Source: Ruminococcaceae bacterium UBA1320 (GTDB lineage Bacteria; Bacillota; Clostridia; Oscillospirales; Ethanoligenentaceae). Taken from it: DNA of 13,481 bases. Of the stretch, positions 1 to 6,214 are shown in pieces (position 1 is the stretch's first letter; the number at the start of each line of letters is the position of its first letter). The DNA lies in NCBI GenBank assembly GCA_002306975.1, contig DBTI01000176.1, forward strand, positions 1-13,481, read 5' to 3'. The notes beneath the pieces are model-generated. The model ran no database searches, was not told the DNA's origin, and saw only the letters and a program-made list of their open reading frames with translations. A program made the translations under genes and the position numbers.

Positions 1-1
1 C

Positions 2-1027
2 GAAACCTGCAATAACACCCTTCTGACTCCCTTCACAAAGTTTTCTCTTGCATCCAACGTCAGCGGTGAATTTTACCTTAATCAGTCGGTTGTGGACAAG
101 CTAAAGGCCGACAGCGATATTGACCGTCTTGTTCCCTGCGATATCGACGAGACCAGCATAAGCCTCGCCATAGGCGGCAACACAGACGTGCCCGGCGTTT
201 TTGCGGACAAATCGGATATCGATTTTTTCCTTGACAAGAACGGCGACACTTTGAAAGAAGGACGGATGCCCGAAAACAACACCAACGAAATCGCTGTCCA
301 CTGGCGGGTTATGGCGAACAAGCACTGGAAAATCGGGCAGGAAGTCGGTAACGACAAGGACTCTGACGAATGGCTGACCGGCACCTACAAGATTGTAGGC
401 ACACTCGACGGCCCCGACATTGCCCTTGTGGGCACACAAACAAGCCGTGAACGGCAGTATATGAAAAACAAGCTTGACCTGTCAAAACCCATTGCCTACG
501 CCATCTTTCCAAAGGATGGCAAGCTTGAAGCGGTCAATAAAACGCTTGACGGTTTCGACAAAAGTGACGCGGTTATCAATAACTACTCACAGATGAAAAA
601 GATATTTGACAAAAGCCTTTCATCGCTCGACACCACCATGCTCGCCATTATCCTGATTGTAACCTTAATTCTTTCAATATCGGTAGGCGCGCTGATGTAC
701 CTTATTTATTTGCAGCGTTCCGACGAATTCGGGATTCTCACCGCCATGGGCTACCGCAAAGGATTTATCTATCGCCTTATTTTTAAAGAGGTCTTGTCGC
801 TTGATCTTATCGGCTGGGCGGTTGGCATCATCTTCACCTATTTCGTCGTCGATTTGCTCAACTCGCTTGTCTATATTCCGCAGGGAACCACGTTGGACTT
901 TTTCACTCCCAAGGTTTTTGAATACACCCTTGCCATTCCGCTCATGGTTGCGCTTTTCAGCATACTCCCCATTTTGACAAAGATGCGCAAACAGGATCCC
1001 ATTACAATTATAGAAAGGCGTGACTGA
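2..1027 (+). CDS. FtsX/MacB-type ABC transporter permease, 5'-truncated by the window edge
   Basis: This is the C-terminal part of a permease subunit of a MacB/LolC/FtsX-like ABC system, a family that exports or extracts peptides, lipoproteins and lipids rather than importing sugars. The frame is open from base 2, so the first in-frame GTG (position 92) is probably not the real start. Numbering from that GTG, residues 1 to about 175 are a soluble extracytoplasmic domain. Three hydrophobic segments follow, at about 183-208, 235-258 and 278-296. The cytoplasmic loop EFGILTAMGYRKG (about 212-224) is the coupling-helix signature of FtsX-like permeases, and the end KQDPITIIERRD is the usual basic tail. 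The ATPase gene begins 2 nt after the stop, so the two are a translationally linked pair. The substrate cannot be read from this fragment. The permease class is secure; the transported molecule is unknown. Confidence 0.9.
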   Translation, partial: ETCNNTLLTPFTKFSLASNVSGEFYLNQSVVDKLKADSDIDRLVPCDIDETSISLAIGGNTDVPGVFADKSDIDFFLDKNGDTLKEGRMPENNTNEIAVHWRVMANKHWKIGQEVGNDKDSDEWLTGTYKIVGTLDGPDIALVGTQTSRERQYMKNKLDLSKPIAYAIFPKDGKLEAVNKTLDGFDKSDAVINNYSQMKKIFDKSLSSLDTTMLAIILIVTLILSISVGALMYLIYLQRSDEFGILTAMGYRKGFIYRLIFKEVLSLDLIGWAVGIIFTYFVVDLLNSLVYIPQGTTLDFFTPKVFEYTLAIPLMVALFSILPILTKMRKQDPITIIERRD

Positions 1028-1029
1028 GG

Positions 1030-1698
1030 ATGGTTGAATGCAAGGAACTGACGCTTAAATATAAAGATGGGCACAAAGAAAACCTCGTTCTCGACAATGT
1101 TGATCTGCAGATTCAAAACGGCGAAAACGTAGTTTTGCTCGGACCTTCCGGCAGCGGCAAAAGCTCGCTGATCTATCTTTTTTCAGGCCTAAAAAAGCCT
1201 ACGTCCGGTCAGATTTTGTATGACGGGGTCGATATTGAAAATTTCAATCAAAAGCAGTTTTCAGACCTGCGCCGCAAAAAATTCGGATACATCTTTCAAA
1301 TGCATTTTCTTGTTCCCTATCTTCGCGTGCTGGAAAATGTGCTTGTGGGCGCACCAAAGATGACCGCGAAATATAAAAACAGAGCGCAGTCGCTGCTTGA
1401 CGAGCTTGGCATCGGTCAATACTCGGGCAAAAGGATCTATGAGCTTTCCGGTGGCGAACGTCAGCGCGTGGCTATTGCAAGGGCGCTTGTCTCGGAGCCA
1501 CAGATTATTTTTGCCGACGAACCAACAGCCTCACTTGATCACGATACCGCGGTAGAAATTTTGAAGCTGCTCAAGCAGTTTAAAGAATCAACCACTCTCA
1601 TGATCGCGACGCATGACATATCAATCCTTGACGGCGATGAGTCAATTGTAAGAATCGAACATCATAAGGCGGTCAGGGAACACGGAAAAATCTCATAA
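1030..1698 (+). CDS. ABC transporter ATP-binding protein, LolD/MacB-like
   Basis: This cytoplasmic ATPase subunit partners the permease immediately upstream. All ABC ATPase motifs are present and intact: Walker A GPSGSGKSS at residues 38-46, Q-loop glutamine at 90, signature LSGGE at 139-143, Walker B IIFADE ending at E164, D-loop SLD at 168-170 and switch histidine H195. At 222 residues it has the compact size of LolD/MacB/FtsE-type ATPases, with no extra C-terminal regulatory domain. The ATG is 2 nt after the permease stop, so coupled translation is likely; the Shine-Dalgarno sequence is weak (GAGG touching the ATG). Pairs like this in Clostridia often export antimicrobial peptides or handle lipids, but nothing in the sequence decides between these. 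Confidence 0.93.
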   Translation: MVECKELTLKYKDGHKENLVLDNVDLQIQNGENVVLLGPSGSGKSSLIYLFSGLKKPTSGQILYDGVDIENFNQKQFSDLRRKKFGYIFQMHFLVPYLRVLENVLVGAPKMTAKYKNRAQSLLDELGIGQYSGKRIYELSGGERQRVAIARALVSEPQIIFADEPTASLDHDTAVEILKLLKQFKESTTLMIATHDISILDGDESIVRIEHHKAVREHGKIS

Positions 1699-1708
1699 AT
1701 ATATGTTG

Positions 1709-1740
1709 AAAGGGCAGGCCAAAGCGGTCTGCCCTTTATT
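1709..1740. terminator. Bidirectional intrinsic terminator between convergent genes
   Basis: A 12-bp stem (1709-1720 with 1726-1737, one G-U pair) closes a 5-nt loop AAAGC. The arms start AAAGGGCAG and end CTGCCCTTT, so the hairpin carries A and T runs on both sides. It lies 11 nt past the ABC ATPase stop and 19 nt past the end of hydF, which converges on it. The T-tracts are short in both directions, but the position and stability fit a shared terminator. Confidence 0.8.
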
Positions 1741-1755
1741 GCACGTGATTTCTGT

Positions 1756-2991
1756 TTACATGAGCCCGCTCTCTTCAAGAGCAAGCGCCGCCGCCGGGAA
1801 CGGTTTCAGCGCGCGCGGCAAAATTCCAAGCACATAGGCGATAAGCATTCCGTAATTGGTTATGCCCACCCCGTTTTCCTTTGCAACGCTCATGCGATAG
1901 AGCATTTCACGGCGGTTGAGCATACAGCCGCCGCAATGGACGATGACGGCATATTTTGATAAATCGCGCGGGAACGCCGCTCCCGAAGCCCACTCAAATT
2001 CCACACCGCCGCCCGCAATCTGGCGAATCCAGCGCGGAATTTTTACCTTGCCGATATCGTCGGACTGACGGTGATGGGTGCAGCCCTCCGCAATCAGCAC
2101 ACGGTCTCCCGATTTAAGCGACGCTATGCGCCCGATGCCGCGAACCATCTCGGCAAGGTCGCCCTTTTGCCGCGCAAATAAGATTGAAAACGATGTCAGC
2201 GGAATATCATTCGGCGTGTCTGCGGAAACTTTCAAAAACGCCTGCGAATCGGTTATTACGATATCGGGTCTTCTGCGCAGGCTGTCGAGCGTTTCTCTCA
2301 ACTCCTGCTCTTTTGTCACTACCGCCGCGGCGTCGCACTCGATAACGTCGCGAATCACCTGCTGCTGCGGCAGAATAAGCCGCCCCTTTGGAGCCGCCTT
2401 GTCAATTGGCGTAACGAGCACAGCCATGCCGCCCGGGCTTACAAGCCCGCCCACCAGTGAAAGCTCGGTATCGTCAAATTTTGCGTATTTTCCGATAAGC
2501 CCTTTCAGCTCTTCAATGCCCTCGCCTGTGCGTGCACAGGCTTTTGCCACAGGTATGCCAAGACTTTTACTAAGCGCTTCAATTTCATTTTGCGTCACAT
2601 CTTTTATATCACATTTGTTAAGCACCAAAAGTTGCGGAATCTTTCTGCCGCGCGTTTCTTCGATAAAACTGCGCTCAAAATCGGTCACGCCATCCTCTGC
2701 TGCCGCGACGACAATCGCCATATTGGTGCGGTGCAGCACCTCATAGGCTTTTTCCACTCTCATGCGCCCAAGCTCGCCCTCGTCGTCAAGCCCCGGCGTG
2801 TCGATAAACACGACAGGCCCAAGCGGCAAAAGCTCCATCGTTTTGTGAACCGGGTCGGTTGTTGTGCCCGCAACATCGGATGTTACCGCGACGGGCTGAC
2901 CGGTTATCGCGTTGATCAGCGAAGATTTTCCAGCGTTGCGTTTGCCGAATATTGAAATGGCGATTCGGTTCGCCAATGGAGTCGTATCCAA
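1756..2991 (-). CDS. hydF: [FeFe]-hydrogenase H-cluster maturation GTPase HydF
   Basis: HydF is the scaffold and carrier on which HydE and HydG products are assembled into the diiron subcluster that is inserted into [FeFe]-hydrogenase. The N-terminal G domain shows G1 GKRNAGKS (16-23), G3 DTPG (64-67) and G4 NKCD (125-128). The C-terminal third carries the HydF-specific metal ligand pattern: CTH (C304, H306), then 45 residues, then HCGGC (H352, C353, C356), which binds the [4Fe-4S] cluster. The length of 411 residues is normal. The start is TTG, preceded by AAAGAGG 7 nt upstream; that Shine-Dalgarno sits in the last codons of aspA, whose stop lies 3 nt before the TTG. The first in-frame ATG (codon 52) is already past G1, so TTG is the credible start. 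hydE, hydG and a hydrogenase are not in this window. Confidence 0.96.
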   Translation of the reverse strand: MDTTPLANRIAISIFGKRNAGKSSLINAITGQPVAVTSDVAGTTTDPVHKTMELLPLGPVVFIDTPGLDDEGELGRMRVEKAYEVLHRTNMAIVVAAAEDGVTDFERSFIEETRGRKIPQLLVLNKCDIKDVTQNEIEALSKSLGIPVAKACARTGEGIEELKGLIGKYAKFDDTELSLVGGLVSPGGMAVLVTPIDKAAPKGRLILPQQQVIRDVIECDAAAVVTKEQELRETLDSLRRRPDIVITDSQAFLKVSADTPNDIPLTSFSILFARQKGDLAEMVRGIGRIASLKSGDRVLIAEGCTHHRQSDDIGKVKIPRWIRQIAGGGVEFEWASGAAFPRDLSKYAVIVHCGGCMLNRREMLYRMSVAKENGVGITNYGMLIAYVLGILPRALKPFPAAALALEESGLM

Positions 2992-2994
2992 TGC

Positions 2995-4395
2995 TTAACC
3001 TCTTTCCCGCCCCGGAATGCCGGGGCTTGTCATTATTTCAGGGCGCAGCAGCCTGTCTATCAGCTCATCGTCCATAATTTTTTGTTCGGTGAGCACCTGC
3101 CGCACTGTTTTATTATAGCAAACACAATCTTTAGCCACCTGCGACGCCCTGTCGTACCCGATGTAGCCCGTCAGCGCCGTCACTGTTGAAAGGCTGTTCA
3201 TCAAAAGGCTCTCGCACTTTTCTCTGTCTGCTTCTATGCCCTTTATGCACTTTTCGGTAAAAACCGTGAGCGTGTTGTTAAAAAGGTCAAGCATCTCAAA
3301 AAGATTTTTTGCGATCAACGGCAAAAAGGCGTTAAGTTCTAATTGCCCCGCCTGCGCCGCCAGTGTTATGGCAAAATCGTCCGCCATAATCTGAAAAGCC
3401 GCCTGATTTGCCGCTTCGGCAATAACGGGGTTGACCTTGCCGGGCATAATTGATGAGCCGGACTGCACAGCAGGCAGCCGTATCTCACCAAAACCTGCCC
3501 GCGGGCCTGAGGATAAAAGCCGCAAATCTGACGATATCTTCGCGATATTAACCGCCGCAGCCTTTAAAAGCCCCGAAACCTCAACAAACACGTCGCAGTT
3601 CTGCGTCGGGTCCATCATATATTCAGCGCGTGCAAGACCAATGCCGGTGAGCGCGCGCAATTTTTCAATAACCCCAAAAACATAGGCCTTTGGCGCGTTT
3701 AAACCGGTGCCCACCGCCGTGCCGCCGATACCTACCTGCCGCAGCCGTTCCTCGACCTTATAAAGCCGCCAGCGGTCACGCGAGATTGCCTGCGCCCATG
3801 CGCCAAACTCCTGCCCCAAAGTTACCGGCACCGCGTCTTGAAGCTCGGTGCGCCCAACCTTTAAAATTGCCGAAAACTGCTCCTCTTTTTCCTGAAGCGC
3901 CGTTTGTAACTCTGCGAAACGTTCAGTAACCGGTCTTAGCATCCTTATCGCCGCAATGCGCACCGCAGTTGGAAAAACGTCGTTGGTTGACTGAGACATA
4001 TTAACGTGATCAATTGGGTGAACAATCGAGTAATCGCCCTTTTTGCCGCCCAAAATTTCAATGGCGCGGTTTGCAATCACCTCGTTTGCGTTCATGTTGG
4101 CGGAGGTGCCGGCTCCGCCCTGCATGCAGTCAACGACAAACTGCCCGTCAAGCTCTCCGCTCTCTATCTCGTCACAGGCGGCGATTATTGCACGTGCAAT
4201 TTCAGGTTCAAGGCGGCCGATATCAAGGTTAGTTGAAGCGGCGGCTTTTTTGACGGCCGCAAGCGCACGCACAAGCTGCGGATGAATCGGCGTTCCGCTA
4301 ATCGGGAAATTGCGCCTCGCCCTTTGTGTATTCACGCCGTAATAGCAGCTGTCGTCAATCTCCACTTCACCGAGCATATCCCGCTCAATCCTCAA
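2995..4395 (-). CDS. aspA: Aspartate ammonia-lyase (aspartase), fumarase/aspartase superfamily
   Basis: This enzyme interconverts aspartate with fumarate plus ammonia in the cytoplasm. The superfamily signature GSSIMPGKVN lies at residues 313-322; by alignment with the well-studied Bacillus aspartase, S314 would be the catalytic base and K320 a carboxylate ligand. Other substrate-binding blocks are GGAGTSANMN (93-102) and QSTND (135-139). The length of 466 residues is typical. Aspartase and class II fumarase are close relatives; NANEVIANRA and the genomic pairing with hydF favour aspartase. The start is TTG, 8 nt after a strong AGGGGG; the next in-frame ATG (codon 7) would be too far from that site. 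It is the first gene of an aspA-hydF transcript. Aspartase genes are known neighbours of H-cluster maturation genes in Clostridia, and ammonia is a plausible source of the bridging amine, but that link is inference here. Confidence 0.93.
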   Translation of the reverse strand: MRIERDMLGEVEIDDSCYYGVNTQRARRNFPISGTPIHPQLVRALAAVKKAAASTNLDIGRLEPEIARAIIAACDEIESGELDGQFVVDCMQGGAGTSANMNANEVIANRAIEILGGKKGDYSIVHPIDHVNMSQSTNDVFPTAVRIAAIRMLRPVTERFAELQTALQEKEEQFSAILKVGRTELQDAVPVTLGQEFGAWAQAISRDRWRLYKVEERLRQVGIGGTAVGTGLNAPKAYVFGVIEKLRALTGIGLARAEYMMDPTQNCDVFVEVSGLLKAAAVNIAKISSDLRLLSSGPRAGFGEIRLPAVQSGSSIMPGKVNPVIAEAANQAAFQIMADDFAITLAAQAGQLELNAFLPLIAKNLFEMLDLFNNTLTVFTEKCIKGIEADREKCESLLMNSLSTVTALTGYIGYDRASQVAKDCVCYNKTVRQVLTEQKIMDDELIDRLLRPEIMTSPGIPGRERG

Positions 4396-4422
4396 TTTCT
4401 TTGCCCCCTGTTTTTTTCTTAT

Positions 4423-4452
4423 ATTATATCATTTATTATAACATGAATTCAA
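4423..4452 (-). promoter_or_regulatory. Promoter for the aspA-hydF operon
   Basis: Read on the - strand there is a TTGAAT -35 box (4452-4447), an 18-bp spacer and a perfect TATAAT -10 box (4428-4423). The -10 is extended by TG one base upstream. It lies about 28 nt before the aspA TTG, leaving a short leader with the AGGGGG ribosome binding site. A second TATAAT overlapping the spacer lacks a partner -35 box. Confidence 0.7.
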
Positions 4453-4465
4453 AAGAAGGTGTATG

Positions 4466-4500
4466 TTGTAAGCGATGTGTTTCACATGCATCGAATACAA
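4466..4500. promoter_or_regulatory. Interrupted inverted repeat upstream of the aspA -35 box, candidate operator
   Basis: Arms TTGTAAGCGATG (4466-4477) and CATCGAATACAA (4489-4500) match in 10 of 12 positions around an 11-nt centre. Nested inside is a second, perfect palindrome, ATGTG-TTT-CACAT (4475-4487). The element begins 13 bp upstream of the aspA -35 box, a position suited to a regulator binding site. No T-tract follows on either strand, so a terminator is less likely. The binding protein is unknown. Confidence 0.4.
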
Positions 4501-4572
4501 CACAACTCAGTCGGCACATTTATGGTAAAATGCTCGTACAATTGAGGGAAAGGCGGTGAGGTATAACCTTGA

Positions 4573-4947
4573 TTAAACTTTCTGGTATATGCGCTCTATT
4601 TCAGATTGATAAAAATCAATCTTCTTGTCCAATTTTTGTAAGTGCTCTTGGGACTGAAAAATTCTTTTTTTCAAGTCTGATCTATGCTTTATTAACATGG
4701 CCATACGTTCACGGAGTGTAGAATTGCCCATAGCCCGCAACGCAGCATATTTCTTGATTTCCTTGATAGGCATGCCGGTATCCTTCAAGCGCTTGATAAA
4801 TTCAACCCATTTTACATCGTTTTCCGAGTACATGCGTCTACCATTTTCTTTACGATCTGGAGTAATCAAAACCTCTTTCTCATAATAACGCAAAGTATAT
4901 ATACTGATATTTGTTAATTTTGAAAACTCACCAATCGAATAATTCAT
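4573..4947 (-). CDS. MerR family transcriptional regulator
   Basis: This is a dimeric DNA-binding regulator that untwists promoters with over-long spacers. Residues 1-70 form the MerR winged helix-turn-helix (start MNYSIGEFSKLTNIS, then TLRYYEKEVL and GRRMYSENDVKWVEFIKRLK). Residues 75-120 form the usual dimerisation coiled coil. The length of 124 residues matches the short AdhR/NmlR-like branch without a large ligand domain. The protein contains no cysteine, so the thiol-based aldehyde or electrophile sensing known for AdhR/NmlR relatives cannot apply; the effector is unknown. A GGAGGT site lies 7 nt before the ATG. The gene is divergent from the dehydrogenase at 5031, and the intervening 83 bp holds overlapping promoters for both, so it probably regulates the dehydrogenase and itself. 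Confidence 0.93.
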   Translation of the reverse strand: MNYSIGEFSKLTNISIYTLRYYEKEVLITPDRKENGRRMYSENDVKWVEFIKRLKDTGMPIKEIKKYAALRAMGNSTLRERMAMLIKHRSDLKKRIFQSQEHLQKLDKKIDFYQSEIERIYQKV

Positions 4948-4967
4948 AAAATATACCTCCTAAATCC

Positions 4968-4998
4968 TTGACATCGAGTTAGCTCTAGATTATATAGT
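4968..4998 (+). promoter_or_regulatory. MerR-type promoter of the dehydrogenase gene (19-bp spacer with dyad)
   Basis: A perfect TTGACA -35 box (4968-4973) and a TATAGT -10 box (4993-4998) are separated by 19 bp instead of the optimal 17, the hallmark of MerR-activated promoters. The spacer contains an imperfect dyad, GAGTTAGCTC (4976-4985), resembling the GAGTTAACTC-type operators of short Firmicutes MerR regulators. The -10 box ends 32 bp before the dehydrogenase ATG. Confidence 0.8.
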
Positions 4999-5017
4999 GT
5001 GAGTATACCAAATTTAA
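4989..5017 (-). promoter_or_regulatory. Probable merR promoter overlapping the divergent dehydrogenase promoter
   Basis: On the - strand a TATAAT -10 box (4994-4989) lies 17 bp from a weak TTAAAT -35 box (5017-5012). The -10 overlaps the -10 of the divergent promoter, and the MerR dyad at 4976-4985 would cover the merR transcription start, which would give autorepression. The -35 match is only partial. Confidence 0.5.
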
Positions 5018-5030
5018 GGAGGATTTTCAA

Positions 5031-5819
5031 ATGCAAGATTTACAGGAAAAGTATACGGTAATCACAGGGGCCAGTTCTGGCATTGGATATGCAACAGCAA
5101 AAGCGTTTGCAAAACGGGGCGAAAATTTAATTGTCATTGCACGACGCACAAAGAATCTTGAACGGCTTAAAAGCGAAATAACAGACAAAAATCCTGCATT
5201 AAAGGTGATAATCAAAACTGTTGATTTATCCGTAAGCGAAAATGTTCATAGGTTGTATCAGGAATTGAATGAATATGAGATTAAAACATGGATTAACAAC
5301 GCCGGATTTGGGAATTACGACAGCGTAGCTCATCAAGACTTAAAAAAGATTGAAGCCATGCTCCGCTTAAACGTTGAAGCCCTGACAATCTTTTCAACAC
5401 TTTATGTTCACGATTATCAGGATGTTAGAGGAACGCAACTTATCAATATTTCATCTGCGGGTGGTTATACAATCGTTCCAACAGCAGTTACTTATTGTGC
5501 AGCAAAGTTTTACGTTAGCACATTTACTGAAGGCTTGGCAAGAGAGTTGCAGAAAGCAAATGCCGAATTACAAGCAAAGGTTTTAGCGCCTGCGGCAACG
5601 GAAACAGAATTTGGGAAAGTAGCCAACGGCGTAAATGAGTATGATTATGATAAATTATTTGGAACCTATCATACCAGCGAACAAATGGCAGGATTTCTGC
5701 TTCAACTGTATGACAGTGACAAAACAGTCGGAGCTATCGACAGAGAAGCTTTTAAATTCCGTCTGTTAGAACCTCAGTTCCCTTACGCGGGTGGTTCTGC
5801 CCACAATCAAAAAATCTAA
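5031..5819 (+). CDS. SDR family NAD(P)-dependent oxidoreductase
   Basis: This is a cytoplasmic short-chain dehydrogenase/reductase of the classical type, interconverting a carbonyl and an alcohol with a nicotinamide cofactor. Residues 12-19 (TGASSGIG) are the glycine-rich Rossmann motif, NNAG lies at 89-92, and the catalytic triad is S142, Y155 and K159 (YCAAK at 155-159). The two arginines after strand 2 (VIARR, 35-39) suggest a preference for NADP(H). The length of 262 residues is normal and the sequence is uninterrupted. A strong AAGGAGG lies 8 nt before the ATG. The substrate is not predictable; control by a MerR regulator suggests induction by a stress compound such as a reactive carbonyl, which is inference. 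Base composition is visibly A+T-richer than the hydF and ftsEX regions. Confidence 0.93.
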   Translation: MQDLQEKYTVITGASSGIGYATAKAFAKRGENLIVIARRTKNLERLKSEITDKNPALKVIIKTVDLSVSENVHRLYQELNEYEIKTWINNAGFGNYDSVAHQDLKKIEAMLRLNVEALTIFSTLYVHDYQDVRGTQLINISSAGGYTIVPTAVTYCAAKFYVSTFTEGLARELQKANAELQAKVLAPAATETEFGKVANGVNEYDYDKLFGTYHTSEQMAGFLLQLYDSDKTVGAIDREAFKFRLLEPQFPYAGGSAHNQKI

Positions 5820-5836
5820 AAACATTTGAATGCAAA

Positions 5837-5927
5837 GGCTGCGCCAAATTACAAAAAAACCGTAAGTTTGGCCGACAGACAATTACACTTTAAAATCCTT
5901 CAAGCTTACGGGCTTGGAGGATTTTTT
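5837..5927 (+). promoter_or_regulatory. Tripartite attenuator-like structure downstream of the dehydrogenase
   Basis: Three helices share arms and cannot all form together. Helix 1 pairs 5839-5848 with 5867-5878 (core GCCAAA/TTTGGC plus a bulged CTG/CAG extension). Helix 2 pairs CCGTAAGTTTGG (5860-5871) with 5900-5911 over 12 bp with two G-U pairs. Helix 3 is the terminator stem 5894-5905 with 5912-5923. Helix 2 would break helix 3, and helix 1 would break helix 2, as in amino-acid or riboswitch attenuators. No sensor domain is recognised, and the region may simply be a structured 3' end. Confidence 0.4.
5894..5927 (+). terminator. Intrinsic terminator after the dehydrogenase gene
   Basis: A 12-bp stem (AATCCTTCAAGC, 5894-5905, with GCTTGGAGGATT, 5912-5923; one G-U pair) closes a 6-nt loop TTACGG and is followed directly by a run of six T (5922-5927). 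It begins 75 nt past the dehydrogenase stop codon. Confidence 0.85.
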
Positions 5928-5928
5928 C

Positions 5929-5987
5929 AAATGGCTTTGACTGTTTAGAGCATTGTCGCTGCACTCCTGCGAGTTTTAAAGCCATTT
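5929..5987. repeat. Long-loop inverted repeat
   Basis: AAATGGCTTT (5929-5938) and AAAGCCATTT (5978-5987) are perfect 10-bp inverted arms enclosing 39 nt. The enclosed sequence holds a smaller hairpin, ACTC-CTGC-GAGT. It starts right after the terminator's T-tract and abuts the G+C-rich palindromic element that follows. Its role is unknown; it may be one end of a small mobile element. Confidence 0.45.
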
Positions 5988-6045
5988 TGCCGAAAGGGCT
6001 GTAAGTAGAGCGGTAACGTGCTTATTCGTGACCGGAGTCGGTGCC

Positions 6046-6130
6046 CTCACCGCGGGTCGAGGGCGGCAGCCCCGCGATTTTTTAGTTCCTTTTTGTACGG
6101 ACAAAAAGGAACTGCCCGCCACGGCGTGAG
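6046..6130. repeat. G+C-rich palindromic intergenic element (REP/MITE-like)
   Basis: This is an imperfect 85-nt inverted repeat. The outer arms begin CTCACCG and end CGGCGTGAG; the inner arms are GGGCGGCAG (6061-6069) and CTGCCCGCC (6112-6120). At its centre is a perfect 13-bp stem, AGTTCCTTTTTGT (6084-6096) with 6101-6113, around the loop ACGG. The left arm also holds CGCGGG (6051-6056) pairing with CCCGCG (6071-6076), followed by ATTTTTT, which would act as a + strand terminator. A 79-codon open frame across it on the - strand is of poor coding quality and is not called. Nested palindromes of this kind usually occur as many genomic copies; only one is visible here. Confidence 0.6.
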
Positions 6131-6214
6131 TGACAAAGTTGCTATTTGAAGAATGTTCTTTTAAGCCGGCAACAAAACAACAATCCGTTCTGCCACTGCC
6201 TTTGTCCGCATACA

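Noticed and set aside
2078..2746. 222-codon open frame on the + strand inside hydF
   Set aside because: It is wholly antisense to hydF, which has complete family motifs. The Ser-rich, low-complexity translation matches no family and has no ribosome binding site.
4466..4500. Inverted repeat considered as a terminator
   Set aside because: No T-tract follows on either strand, no transcript is known to end there, and it lies just upstream of a good promoter, so an operator is more likely.
4326..4559. 77-codon + strand open frame across the aspA start and promoter
   Set aside because: It is antisense to the aspA start and covers the promoter and inverted repeat, with no domain or ribosome binding site.
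6149..6160. AAGAA-TG-TTCTT palindrome considered as a LexA/SOS box
   Set aside because: The Gram-positive LexA consensus needs GAAC-N4-GTTC; here the arms are GAA/TTC with a 2-nt centre and there is no adjacent damage-response gene.
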